NCBI RefSeq assembly: GCF_900604485.1
Contig: NZ_UWOP01000001.1
Span: forward strand, 1,878,369 to 1,942,368
Direction of reading: 5' to 3'
Length of the DNA: 64,000 bases
From: Enterococcus mediterraneensis
GTDB lineage: Bacteria > Bacillota > Bacilli > Lactobacillales > Enterococcaceae
Position numbers and translations under genes: made by a program. The notes beneath the pieces were generated by a model, which did no database searches, had not been told where the DNA came from, and saw only the letters and a program-made list of their open reading frames with translations. Below, piece after piece: positions 39,944 to 48,760 of this stretch (position 1 is its first letter; the number at the start of each line of letters is the position of its first letter).

Positions 39944-40822
39944 ATGGAAACGATGATCCAACAGTTGATCAATGGCTTGTTTCTAGGAAGTATATACGCG
40001 TTATTGGCTTTAGGATACACGATGGTTTATGGCATTATCAAATTGATCAATTTTGCCCATGGTGAAGTGTACATGATTGGGAGTTTTATCGGCTATTTTT
40101 TGATCAATCAAGCAAATATCGGCTTTTTCCCGGCTTTGTTGATTTCAATGGCTGTCTGTGCCGTGTTGGGTGTGGTGATCGAGTTTCTGGCTTATCGACC
40201 TTTGAGAAAATCAACGCGGATCTCAGCATTGATCACAGCAATCGGTGTTTCGTTCTTGCTGCAAAATATTATGACATATTTCTTTTCCGCGAATACCAGA
40301 TCATTTCCGCAAGTCATTGAACGAAAAACTTATCAGATAGGGTTTATTGAAGTCAGCAATATCCAAGTACTGATTCTTGCTGTTTCACTGATTCTGATGC
40401 TGTTGCTGCAACTGATCGTGAAAAAAACGCGGATGGGTAAAGCCATGCGGGCAGTCAGTGTCGATGCGGACGCGGCGCAATTGATGGGGATCAATGTCAA
40501 TCGCACGATCTCATTTACATTTGCGTTAGGTTCAGCGCTGGCAGCGGCTGGAGGGATGCTGATCGGGCTTTACTATAATTCCATCGATCCTTTGATGGGT
40601 GTCGTGCCTGGGTTGAAATCCTTCGTAGCGGCTGTTTTAGGCGGTATCGGGATCATCCCGGGGGCTGCTTTGGGCGGCTTTGTGATCGGGCTATTAGAGA
40701 CCTTGGCGACAGCTCTGGGCTTTTCTGATTTTAAAGATGCGATCGTTTATATCGTACTGATTTTGATCTTATTGATTCGTCCGGCAGGGATTTTAGGAAA
40801 AAATCTTAAAGAGAAAGTGTAG
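39944..40822 (+). CDS. livH: Branched-chain amino acid ABC permease LivH
   Basis: 292 residues with about eight transmembrane helices. N-terminal INGLFLGSIYALLALGYTMV and YGIIKLINFAHGEVYMIGSF are the LivH signature; the EAA-like loop SVDADAAQLMGINVNRTISF contacts the ATPases. RBS GGGGTGG. Confidence 0.95.
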   Translation: METMIQQLINGLFLGSIYALLALGYTMVYGIIKLINFAHGEVYMIGSFIGYFLINQANIGFFPALLISMAVCAVLGVVIEFLAYRPLRKSTRISALITAIGVSFLLQNIMTYFFSANTRSFPQVIERKTYQIGFIEVSNIQVLILAVSLILMLLLQLIVKKTRMGKAMRAVSVDADAAQLMGINVNRTISFTFALGSALAAAGGMLIGLYYNSIDPLMGVVPGLKSFVAAVLGGIGIIPGAALGGFVIGLLETLATALGFSDFKDAIVYIVLILILLIRPAGILGKNLKEKV

Positions 40823-40831
40823 GTGGCAGCC

Positions 40832-41809
40832 ATGAAAAAAAATCTAAAATACAATTTAGGCTGGTTGGCGATCGCATTGATCATTTATGGCGTACTGCTG
40901 GCTTTATATAATGGCGGTGTGATCACACTGTTCACCAATCGAATCATTATCAATATCGGGATCAATATTATTTTAGCAGTAGGCTTGAATTTGATCATCG
41001 GTTTTTCCGGACAATTCTCATTGGGACATGCGGGATTTATGGCGATCGGTGCGTATTCCGGCGCGATCATTGCCATCAATACACCGACGTATATGGGCTT
41101 TTTTGCAGGTATGCTGTTAGGGATGGCACTCTCAGGGATCGTAGCATTAGTAGTAGGAATCCCGACACTGCGTTTGAAGGGCGACTATTTGGCAATCGCG
41201 ACTTTGGGGGTATCGGAGATCATTCGGTTATTGATCATCAATATGCCTGAAGTAACGAATGGGGCTGCAGGGATCTTTGGTATCTTGCAGTTCACCAGCT
41301 GGGAGATGGTCTATCTCTTTACTGTTTTAACGGTGATCGTTGTTGCTAATTTTATCAATAGTGGGCATGGTCGGGGAACTTTGGCGATCCGTGAAGATGA
41401 GATTGCCGCTGAATCGATGGGAGTCAATACGACAAAAGTCAAAGTGACGGCTTTTGTATTAGGAGCTGTGACTGCCAGCATCGCGGGAACCTTGTTTGCT
41501 GGTTTTCAACAATCAGTTTTTCCAAAGGACTATGGCTTCATGAAGTCGATCGATGTCTTGATCATCGTCGTTTTCGGCGGTATGGGCAGTATTACTGGAT
41601 CGATCGTATCGGCTGTGGTATTAGGGATTTTGAACATGTATCTCCAAGATTTCGGTGTGTTGCGAATGATCATCTACGCATTGGCATTGATCGTGATCAT
41701 GATCTTCAAGCCTGGCGGATTACTGGGCACATGGGAATTTTCTGTCAAAAAACTGACTGAAAAAATCTGGAAAAAGGGGGATGATTCAAATGCCTCTATT
41801 GGACGTTAA
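40832..41809 (+). CDS. livM: Branched-chain amino acid ABC permease LivM
   Basis: 325 residues with about nine helices. Signature parts: NLIIGFSGQFSLGHAGFMAI, LKGDYLAIATLGVSEIIRLL and the EAA loop IREDEIAAESMGVNTTKVKV. ATG at 40832 behind AGGTGG; the GTG at 40823 is also possible. Overlaps livG. Confidence 0.95.
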   Translation: MKKNLKYNLGWLAIALIIYGVLLALYNGGVITLFTNRIIINIGINIILAVGLNLIIGFSGQFSLGHAGFMAIGAYSGAIIAINTPTYMGFFAGMLLGMALSGIVALVVGIPTLRLKGDYLAIATLGVSEIIRLLIINMPEVTNGAAGIFGILQFTSWEMVYLFTVLTVIVVANFINSGHGRGTLAIREDEIAAESMGVNTTKVKVTAFVLGAVTASIAGTLFAGFQQSVFPKDYGFMKSIDVLIIVVFGGMGSITGSIVSAVVLGILNMYLQDFGVLRMIIYALALIVIMIFKPGGLLGTWEFSVKKLTEKIWKKGDDSNASIGR

Positions 41810-42566
41810 AGATCTGACTAAAAATTTCGGCGGTTTGGCAGCCGTCTCTCATGTCACCATGAATTTGGAGACCAACGAGCTGGTAGGCTTGATCGGACCC
41901 AATGGCGCTGGAAAAACGACGCTTTTCAATTTGCTGACCGGCGTTTACGTGCCCAGCGAAGGGGATGTCATCTTTGAAAGTCAAGGAAAGACAGAACGCT
42001 TGAACGGCGTCAAACCTTATAAGATCGCAGACAAAGGGATCAGCCGAACATTTCAAAATATCCGTTTATTCAAAGATCTTACAGTGATGGAGAACGTTTT
42101 GATCGCGATGAACGGCAAGCATCAGGTTTCTTTAGTCACGAGTATTCTGCGGCTGCCTAAATTTTATAAGACTGAAGCGAAATTAAAAGCAAAAGCCTAT
42201 GAATTGCTGGCAATCTTTAAGTTGGAAGAAAAAGCTGATGTATTGGCGAAAAATCTTCCTTATGGCGAACAGCGGCGTCTGGAGATCGTGCGGGCACTTG
42301 CGACGGAACCGAAGCTGTTGTTTCTCGATGAGCCGGCAGCCGGGATGAACCCACAGGAAACCGCGGAATTGACCGAATTGATCCGCAAGATCCAAAAGGA
42401 GTTCCAGCTGACGATCTTATTGATCGAACATGACATGAGTCTGGTGATGGAAGTGTGTGAACGAATCTACGTTTTAGAATATGGACAGATCATCGCAGAA
42501 GGCGATCCAGAGATGATCAAAACGAATCCGCGAGTGATCGAGGCTTATTTGGGAGGGGAAATGTGA
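41790..42566 (+). CDS. livG: Branched-chain amino acid ABC ATPase LivG
   Basis: 258 residues. Walker A GPNGAGKTT (about 36-44), the LivG/BraF segment ISRTFQNIRLFKDLTVMENV, a signature in divergent form as LPYGEQRRLEI, Walker B LLFLDEPAAGMNP, and LLIEHDM with the switch histidine. ATG at 41790, ten bases after GGGGG; the ATG at 41781 touches the RBS and is less likely. Confidence 0.94.
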   Translation: MPLLDVKDLTKNFGGLAAVSHVTMNLETNELVGLIGPNGAGKTTLFNLLTGVYVPSEGDVIFESQGKTERLNGVKPYKIADKGISRTFQNIRLFKDLTVMENVLIAMNGKHQVSLVTSILRLPKFYKTEAKLKAKAYELLAIFKLEEKADVLAKNLPYGEQRRLEIVRALATEPKLLFLDEPAAGMNPQETAELTELIRKIQKEFQLTILLIEHDMSLVMEVCERIYVLEYGQIIAEGDPEMIKTNPRVIEAYLGGEM

Positions 42567-43267
42567 TGCTGAAAGTTGAAAACCTATCTGTCCATTATGG
42601 ATTGATCCAAGCGGTCCATGATGTCTCCTTTGAAGTAAAAAAAGGATCGATCGTTTCGCTGATTGGAGCCAATGGAGCTGGAAAAACCACGATTTTACGG
42701 ACGATTTCCGGGCTGATACGTCCATCAAACGGTTCGATCACTTTTATGGATAAAGCGATCACGAAAGAGGCGCCGCAAAAAATCGTTGCTGGCGGTTTGT
42801 CACAGGTTCCTGAAGGACGGCATGTTTTTCCAGGTCTGACGGTGCAGGAAAATTTGGAAATGGGCGCTTTTTTACGCAAAGACGGCGAAATCAAAAAAGA
42901 TTATCAACAGGTGTTCGAAAAATTTCCGGTTCTGAAAGAAAGAAGAAGTCAAGACGCTGCGACACTCTCTGGAGGCGAGCAGCAGATGCTTGCGATCGGC
43001 CGCGCGCTGATGTCTAAGCCGAAATTACTATTGCTGGATGAACCGTCAATGGGTCTGGCGCCGATCTTCATCAAAGAGATTTTTTCGATCGTCCAAGAAA
43101 TCAATCAGCAGGGGACCACGATCCTACTGATCGAGCAAAACGCGAAGATGGCGTTGTCGATCGCTGATCAAGGGTATGTTCTTGAGACCGGGAAAGTTGT
43201 TTTGTCAGGTACTGGCCAAGAGTTATTAGCCAGTGAAGAAGTGAAAAAAGCCTATCTAGGAGGATGA
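42566..43267 (+). CDS. livF: Branched-chain amino acid ABC ATPase LivF
   Basis: 233 residues. Walker A GANGAGKTT, signature LSGGEQQMLAIGRAL, Walker B LLLLDEPSMGLAP and the family sequence VPEGRHVFPGLTVQENLEMG. ATG at 42566 overlaps the livG stop; GGGAGGGG upstream. Confidence 0.95.
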   Translation: MLKVENLSVHYGLIQAVHDVSFEVKKGSIVSLIGANGAGKTTILRTISGLIRPSNGSITFMDKAITKEAPQKIVAGGLSQVPEGRHVFPGLTVQENLEMGAFLRKDGEIKKDYQQVFEKFPVLKERRSQDAATLSGGEQQMLAIGRALMSKPKLLLLDEPSMGLAPIFIKEIFSIVQEINQQGTTILLIEQNAKMALSIADQGYVLETGKVVLSGTGQELLASEEVKKAYLGG

Positions 43268-43270
43268 AAC

Positions 43271-43930
43271 ATGAGTGTAAAAGATTTTATGACCAAAAAT
43301 CTAGTCGTCGTCCATCCGGAAACACCGATTTTTGACGCGGTTGATTTAATGAAACGCCACGACATTCATCGGCTGCCGGTTTTGCAGGATGAACAGCTGG
43401 TAGGTTTGATCACTGAAGGAATCATTTCAGCGGCGATGCCCTCACAAGCGACAAGCCTCAGCGTTTATGAAATCAATTATCTATTGAACAAAACGACTGT
43501 TGGAGATGTGATGGAGAAAAAAGTGTTGACCATCGATCCAGACGCGCTGTTAGAAGACGCGATTTATGAGATGCGGAAAAACAATGTCGGGGTGCTCCCG
43601 GTGATCGAGGACGAACGTTTAGTTGGGATCATTACCAACAATGATATTTTTGATGCGTTCTTAAAAATCACCGGTTATCATGATGGCGGGACAAGGGTGA
43701 CAGTCCAGATCACTGACGATCATAAAGGGATCTTGGCGGAGCTGACAAATGTTTTGGCTGAACATGATCTAAGTATTTTAACGATCGTTGTGAATCGCAT
43801 GGAGCTTGCTACCATCGTAGAAATCCAAGTAGAAACGCGAGAATCAGAAAAAGTCAGAGAATTTTTGACAGAGGCTGGGTATCATGTGGTCTCGGCAGTT
43901 GTAACAAAACCGCAAAAAGACGCAGAATAA
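43271..43930 (+). CDS. CBS-pair and ACT domain protein (AcuB-like)
   Basis: 219 residues: two CBS domains (about 1-60, MTKNLVVVHPETPIFDAVDL; and about 75-130, MEKKVLTIDPDALLEDAIYE) followed by an ACT domain (about 140-212, RVTVQITDDHKGILAELTNV). CBS pairs bind adenosine nucleotides and ACT domains bind amino acids. Located three bases after livF, so it may sense branched-chain amino acids and energy state for this transporter (inference). Resembles AcuB, whose role is itself unclear. Confidence 0.85.
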   Translation: MSVKDFMTKNLVVVHPETPIFDAVDLMKRHDIHRLPVLQDEQLVGLITEGIISAAMPSQATSLSVYEINYLLNKTTVGDVMEKKVLTIDPDALLEDAIYEMRKNNVGVLPVIEDERLVGIITNNDIFDAFLKITGYHDGGTRVTVQITDDHKGILAELTNVLAEHDLSILTIVVNRMELATIVEIQVETRESEKVREFLTEAGYHVVSAVVTKPQKDAE

Positions 43931-43933
43931 TGA

Positions 43934-43965
43934 AAAACGGCCGACTCTTGCAGACGGTCGTTTTT
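43934..43965 (+). terminator. Terminator of the liv operon
   Basis: AAAACGGCCG pairs with CGGTCGTTTT; a T-run follows. Confidence 0.75.
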
Positions 43966-44078
43966 CTTTGGGTCAAATCCTGTTAATTTTGCAGAAATAT
44001 GATAAAATAGGCAACGTACCTTCTGTCAGCTGGATCAGCGAGAAGAAAACAGCCGGCAAGGCAAAATGAGGTGAAAAC

Positions 44079-44309
44079 ATGGCAAAGAATAAAGATATCG
44101 AAGTACGTTTGGAAGAAACGAAAAAAACGATCAAAGGCAAGACCTATGAAGTAGCACAATTGATCATTGGCAAAAAAGTGATCGGCGAAGTGCTGACTGT
44201 CGGCGCAAAAGAATTTGAAGCTTTTTTAGGAGAGACCGATCTGGGCTCATATAAAAATTTTGACGCTGCTGTTGAAGCGATCATTTCACAACACAATCTT
44301 CACGACTAA
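44079..44309 (+). CDS. DUF2969 family protein
   Basis: 76 residues, soluble, alternating charged strands: EVRLEETKKTIKGKTYEVAQ, IIGKKVIGEVLT, then SYKNFDAAVEAIISQHNL. It belongs to DUF2969, small proteins of enterococci, lactobacilli and streptococci with no known function. RBS GAGGTG. Stands alone upstream of two tRNA genes. Confidence 0.75.
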   Translation: MAKNKDIEVRLEETKKTIKGKTYEVAQLIIGKKVIGEVLTVGAKEFEAFLGETDLGSYKNFDAAVEAIISQHNLHD

Positions 44310-44396
44310 AAAAAGCGAAAAAAATTTAAAATTACCACTTGCAAATTCATGGAAATTTTTGTATTATAACGTAGTCAGGTTTTTTAATACAGCTTT

Positions 44397-44480
44397 GGAG
44401 GAGTAGCGAAGTGGCTAAACGCGACGGACTGTAAATCCGTTCCTTCGGGTTCAGTGGTTCGAATCCACTCTCCTCCACCA
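44397..44480 (+). tRNA. tRNA-Tyr (anticodon GTA), CCA encoded
   Basis: Acceptor stem GGAGGAG pairs with CTCCTCC, discriminator A and encoded CCA (44478-44480). Anticodon loop ACTGTAAAT with GTA. A long variable arm (CCTTCGGGTT) marks it as class II, as expected for bacterial tRNA-Tyr. T-loop is GGTTCGAATCC. Confidence 0.96.
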
Positions 44481-44481
44481 T

Positions 44482-44553
44482 TGGGGTATAGCCAAGCGGT
44501 AAGGCAACGGACTTTGACTCCGTCATGCGTTGGTTCGAATCCAGCTACCCCAG
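44482..44553 (+). tRNA. tRNA-Gln (anticodon TTG)
   Basis: Acceptor TGGGGTA pairs with TACCCCA; anticodon stem ACGGA/TCCGT encloses CTTTGAC, so the anticodon is TTG. T-arm TTGGTTCGAATCCAG. CCA is not encoded. One base separates it from the tRNA-Tyr 3' end, so both come from one transcript. Confidence 0.95.
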
Positions 44554-44560
44554 TAGACGA

Positions 44561-44593
44561 AAACGAAACTCATTTTGAGTTTCGTTTTTTTTT
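44561..44593 (+). terminator. Terminator of the tRNA pair
   Basis: ACGAAACTC pairs with GAGTTTCGT around ATTTT; nine T follow. Confidence 0.85.
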
Positions 44594-44701
44594 ATAAAAA
44601 AACATTTATTGATAACCCGACAGGAATTGACGAGAGCAAATAAGATGTCTATACTAAAAATGAAAAGGCTTTATTTAAACTTCAGTTAGGATGGTGTCAC
44701 A

Positions 44702-45691
44702 ATGGTCAATGTACAAAAATTAGAAAATGAAAATTATGGAACATATTATTTGATTGAAAACAAAAATAATGTGCGGCTAGCGGTCAGTCCCCAAGGCGCA
44801 CGAGCGTTGGACTGGATCATACCGGTAGACGGAGAGGATCGGGATCTTTTAGTCGGCTTCAAGACGATCGCAGAACATAAAAAAGCCCGCTATTACGCAG
44901 CAACGATCGGACCGGTAGCCGGACGGATCACAGGGGCCAGCTACAACATCGACGGCACAGAATATCAAACTCAAGACAATGACGGCGGCAACACTCTTCA
45001 TGGCGGTTTTGAAGGCTATGATACAAAAGACTGGGCAGCGGAAGTCTTTGAAGAAGGAGACAAAGCCGGTGTGATCTTCACGTTGGAACATCCAGATGGA
45101 GAAAACGGCTTTCCGGGAAATGTCGTTTCCAAAGTAAAATACAGCTTGGATGATGACAATAATTACCAAATCGAATACACAGCAACAACGGATAAACCAA
45201 CACTTTATAATCCGACAAACCACGGTTATTACAACTTGACGGGATCTCCTGTCAACAGTATCAATGAGCATACATTGAAAGTAGGCGCGAAACAAGTAGC
45301 GGAAACCAATCCCGATGTGACCACCACTGGAAACAAAGTCGATGTGGCGGGAACGAAATTTGATTTCGTCGAAGGTCGAAAAATCAGCGATACGTACTTG
45401 GATGACCCATTTATTTTAGACCATGAACAAACACCGGATCTTGTTTTGACGAGCCCTGATGAAAAAGTTCGGCTGGAGATCGAAACGACAGCGCCTGCAG
45501 TCGTTATTTACACAACGGGAGCTTCAGAAGCAGGTATGCAGATGAAATATGGTGAGATGGCAGACCACGGCGGAATCGCTATCGAGCCTCAAGGTATTCC
45601 AGGCACGGAAAAATATTCTCAATTTGGGGATATCATTTTACGTCCAGAAAACCCATTCCACTCCAAAACAACCTATCATGTAGAATTTTGA
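44702..45691 (+). CDS. Aldose 1-epimerase (mutarotase, GalM-like)
   Basis: 329 residues, the full family length. It interconverts alpha and beta anomers of hexoses. Substrate-binding and catalytic segments: GPVAGRITGASYNIDG, NTLHGGFEGYDTKDW, the general acid His in LYNPTNHGYYNLTG and the general base Glu in AIEPQGIPGTE. Predicted cytoplasmic. Stands alone between tRNA genes and the copper operon, not in a Leloir cluster, so the physiological sugar cannot be assigned. Confidence 0.88.
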   Translation: MVNVQKLENENYGTYYLIENKNNVRLAVSPQGARALDWIIPVDGEDRDLLVGFKTIAEHKKARYYAATIGPVAGRITGASYNIDGTEYQTQDNDGGNTLHGGFEGYDTKDWAAEVFEEGDKAGVIFTLEHPDGENGFPGNVVSKVKYSLDDDNNYQIEYTATTDKPTLYNPTNHGYYNLTGSPVNSINEHTLKVGAKQVAETNPDVTTTGNKVDVAGTKFDFVEGRKISDTYLDDPFILDHEQTPDLVLTSPDEKVRLEIETTAPAVVIYTTGASEAGMQMKYGEMADHGGIAIEPQGIPGTEKYSQFGDIILRPENPFHSKTTYHVEF

Positions 45692-45708
45692 TTTACAAAT
45701 AAAAGAAT

Positions 45709-45803
45709 AGACTGCGACATAAATCGATCAAGCAGAGGCTTAACTATGACTGCATAGTTGGGTCATCTGTGGAACATCGATTTTTGTCGCAGTCTTTTTT
45801 TGA
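45709..45803 (+). terminator. Large hairpin terminator, copy 3 of the repeated family
   Basis: AGACTGCGACATAAATCGAT (45709-45728) pairs with ATCGATTTTTGTCGCAGTCT (45776-45795); seven T follow. An inner ACTATG/CATAGT stem is present. Confidence 0.8.
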
Positions 45804-45813
45804 ACAAAAGTAG

Positions 45814-45870
45814 TTGACAGCTTACGTTTACAAGTGTAAACTTTGAAATGAAAGATCGATTACAACTGTA
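45814..45870 (+). promoter_or_regulatory. cop promoter with two CopY-binding cop boxes
   Basis: TTGACA (45814-45819), 17 bases, TAAACT (45837-45842). Two TACANNTGTA boxes: TACAAGTGTA at 45829-45838, overlapping the -10, and TACAACTGTA at 45861-45870. This is the arrangement known from E. hirae, where zinc-CopY represses and copper releases it. Confidence 0.95.
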
Positions 45871-45886
45871 AACAAGGAGGCTTTAT

Positions 45887-46321
45887 ATGCAGACAATCCA
45901 TGAACCAATCAAGATCAGCGATTCAGAATGGGAGATCATGCGGGTACTTTGGACACTTGGCAAAGCTTCTGCGCAAGAAATCGATGAGCTGCTTTCTGAA
46001 ACGATGAACTGGAAACTAGCGACTGTCAAAACATTGTTAGGACGTTTGGTAAAAAAAGAAGTCGTTCGCACTGAAACAGAGGGGAAAAAATTTATTTACT
46101 TCCCTATTGTCGGTGAAGCAGAGACCGTCCGCAGCGCTACGGAAACCTTGTTTTCCCATATCTGTGCGAAAAGAGTCGGGACGACGATCGCTGATTTGAT
46201 CGCTGAAGCGGATCTCACGCAAGAAGATATCGAAAAGATCCAAAAAGTTTTATCACAAAAGGAACCAGTCGCAACTATCGTGTGCAACTGTATTCCAGGA
46301 CAATGTAATTGTAAAAGATAA
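45887..46321 (+). CDS. copY: Copper-responsive repressor CopY
   Basis: 144 residues. N-terminal BlaI/MecI-type winged helix (about 10-75, [20 protein letters not shown]) and a C-terminal metal site [11 protein letters not shown] with cysteines 133, 135, 140 and 142 (CxCx4CxC). Zinc keeps the dimer on DNA; copper delivered by CopZ displaces zinc and frees the promoter. RBS AAGGAGG. First gene of copYZAB. Confidence 0.97.
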   Translation: MQTIHEPIKISDSEWEIMRVLWTLGKASAQEIDELLSETMNWKLATVKTLLGRLVKKEVVRTETEGKKFIYFPIVGEAETVRSATETLFSHICAKRVGTTIADLIAEADLTQEDIEKIQKVLSQKEPVATIVCNCIPGQCNCKR

Positions 46322-46343
46322 TATAAATCAGGAGGAAATTATA

Positions 46344-46553
46344 ATGAAACAAACATTTTCAATCAAAGGTATGAGCTGTGAACATTGTGTCGCTAGAGTA
46401 GAAAACGGGATCAATGAATTACCCGGTATCCAAAAAGTAAAAATCCAACTGAAGAAAAACAATGGTGTCGTGAAATTTGATGAGAACCTAGTCTCAAGTC
46501 AGCAAATCGCCGATAAGATCACTGAAGTTGGGTATGAAGCAGAGGTGCTGTAA
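46344..46553 (+). CDS. copZ: Copper chaperone CopZ
   Basis: 69 residues, a single heavy-metal-associated domain with GMSCEHC (Cys12, Cys15). It carries cuprous ion to CopY and the ATPases. RBS AGGAGG; copA follows with no gap. Confidence 0.96.
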   Translation: MKQTFSIKGMSCEHCVARVENGINELPGIQKVKIQLKKNNGVVKFDENLVSSQQIADKITEVGYEAEVL

Positions 46554-48722
46554 ATGAGTGATACTAAAGTCCAAAATTTCGTCATTACGGGAATGACTTG
46601 TGCAAACTGTTCCGCTCGTGTTGAAAAGGAACTTAAACAACAGCCCGGAGTCCAAAAGGCAACGGTCAATTTAGCCACTGAAAAAGCAACCGTTCAATTT
46701 GACGATACGACGGCAGATCGATTGATCGCAAGTGTTGAAAATATCGGTTATGGGGCTATTTTGGATGATGAAGCTCATCGTCAGCAAGTTGCCGCTGAGA
46801 AAAAACGCTACATCACCAATATGAAAAGAGACGTTATCATCAGTTTGATCTTGGTAGCACCTCTAATGATCTCTATGATCGCGATGGTAGCGGGGAGTCA
46901 TCAAGATTGGGTGATGTTTTTCCATCGTCCGATCGTTCAGTTGATTTTAGTCACACCGATCCAGTTTGTGATCGGAGCTCGTTTTTATAAAGGTGCCTAT
47001 CATGCGTTGAAGACCAAAGCACCCAATATGGATGTCCTTGTTGCGATGGGGACGACAGCGGCCTACGTATTAAGCGTGTACAACGGTTTTTTTGCGGATA
47101 ATGTCCATGAACTGTATTTTGAAAGCAGCGGCATGATTATTGCCTTGATCCTGTTAGGCAAATATTTAGAAGCCGCAGCGAAAAACCGGACGGGTAAAGC
47201 GATCCGGCAGCTGATGAGCTTACAAGCCAAAATCGCTCGTGTCCTGCAAGACGGTCAAGAGATCGAGTTGCCGATCGAAGCCATCGAAATGGAAATGGAG
47301 ATTCTAGTACGCCCCGGCGAACAGATCCCAGTAGATGGTCTGGTATTGGAAGGTGCAACGGCAGTAGATGAAAGTATGCTGACGGGAGAAAGCCTGCCTG
47401 TTGAAAAAGTAGAAGGTGCGACAGTTTTTGGCGGTACAGTCAATACCACAGGGACATTAAGGATCAAAGCCCTGAAAGTCGGCAATGAAACGGTCTTGGC
47501 ACGGATCATCCAGATGGTGGAAGACGCGCAGGGATCTAAAGCACCGATCCAACAGATCGCCGATCGTATTTCCGGTATTTTTGTGCCCGTAGTTTTAATA
47601 GTAGCATTGTTCACTTTACTGCTGACAGGTATTTTAACCGGTGATTGGCAGCAAGCAGTGATCCATAGCGTATCTGTCCTTGTGATCGCCTGCCCTTGCG
47701 CATTAGGATTAGCGACACCGACTGCCATCATGGTAGGTACCGGTCTAGGAGCTAAAAACGGCATATTGATCAAAGGCGGGGAAGCGTTGGAGACCGCCTC
47801 GCATATCACTAGCGTAATTTTGGATAAAACTGGTACGATAACAGTAGGACAACCAACAGTAACTGATTTTCTAACAGAAGACGAAGAAGCAAAAAGGTTG
47901 TTGGCAAGTTTAGAAGCGCACTCAGAACATCCATTAGCCAAAGCGATCGTCCACTATGCAGAAGATCTTCCTTTATTAGAAGTAGAAGATTTTCAAGTAT
48001 TGCCTGGAAAAGGGATCGAAGGCCTGATCCAAGGGAAAAAGTATCAAGTAGGGACGCAACGATTTTTAACGCAAAAGATGTCGGATTCGTTGCAACAAGC
48101 GGCTGATCTGTGGACCAGTCAAGGAAAAACCATCATGTTTTTAGCGAACGAACAGCAGGTACTCGCAGGAGTCGCCGTTGCCGATGAAATCAAACCTACA
48201 TCTAAAGACGCGATCGCAGCGTTGCAAAACAGCGGCGTCAATGTCTATATGCTGACAGGTGATAACCAGCAAGCTGCACGTCATATCGGTAAACAAGTAG
48301 GGATCCCAGAGGAAAATATCTTTGCTGAAGTGATGCCGGAAGACAAATCTGAAAAAGTCGCTTTATTGAAAAAAGACGGTGAAATTGTCGGCATGGTAGG
48401 CGATGGGATCAATGATGCTCCAGCTCTTGCATTGGCAGATGTAGGGATCGCCATGGGCAGCGGTACTGATATCGCGATGGAAACTGCCGATGTGACTTTG
48501 ATCCACAGCGATTTAGCTTATTTGGAAAAAATGCTCAAGCTGTCGAAAGCGACGATCCGCAAAATCAAACAAAATCTTTTCTGGGCGTTTGTTTATAATA
48601 CGATTGGTATCCCATTTGCAGCATTAGGATTCTTAAATCCAATCGTTGCTGGCGGCGCTATGGCTTTCAGTTCTGTGAGTGTGTTATTGAATTCATTGAG
48701 TTTGAACCGTACAAAAATTTAA
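46554..48722 (+). CDS. copA: Copper-transporting P1B-type ATPase CopA
   Basis: 722 residues. One N-terminal metal-binding domain (GMTCANC, Cys16 and Cys19), eight transmembrane helices, the ion motif CPC at about 380-382, the phosphorylation site DKTGT (about 424-428), the SEHPLAK histidine-proline motif (about 457-463) and GDGINDAP. In E. hirae CopA is linked to copper uptake, although CPC ATPases of this type usually export cuprous ion. Overlap-free junction with copZ. Confidence 0.96.
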   Translation: MSDTKVQNFVITGMTCANCSARVEKELKQQPGVQKATVNLATEKATVQFDDTTADRLIASVENIGYGAILDDEAHRQQVAAEKKRYITNMKRDVIISLILVAPLMISMIAMVAGSHQDWVMFFHRPIVQLILVTPIQFVIGARFYKGAYHALKTKAPNMDVLVAMGTTAAYVLSVYNGFFADNVHELYFESSGMIIALILLGKYLEAAAKNRTGKAIRQLMSLQAKIARVLQDGQEIELPIEAIEMEMEILVRPGEQIPVDGLVLEGATAVDESMLTGESLPVEKVEGATVFGGTVNTTGTLRIKALKVGNETVLARIIQMVEDAQGSKAPIQQIADRISGIFVPVVLIVALFTLLLTGILTGDWQQAVIHSVSVLVIACPCALGLATPTAIMVGTGLGAKNGILIKGGEALETASHITSVILDKTGTITVGQPTVTDFLTEDEEAKRLLASLEAHSEHPLAKAIVHYAEDLPLLEVEDFQVLPGKGIEGLIQGKKYQVGTQRFLTQKMSDSLQQAADLWTSQGKTIMFLANEQQVLAGVAVADEIKPTSKDAIAALQNSGVNVYMLTGDNQQAARHIGKQVGIPEENIFAEVMPEDKSEKVALLKKDGEIVGMVGDGINDAPALALADVGIAMGSGTDIAMETADVTLIHSDLAYLEKMLKLSKATIRKIKQNLFWAFVYNTIGIPFAALGFLNPIVAGGAMAFSSVSVLLNSLSLNRTKI

Positions 48723-48760
48723 CGACCAAATTTAATGATCAAGTGAAAGAAGGGGTAGAA

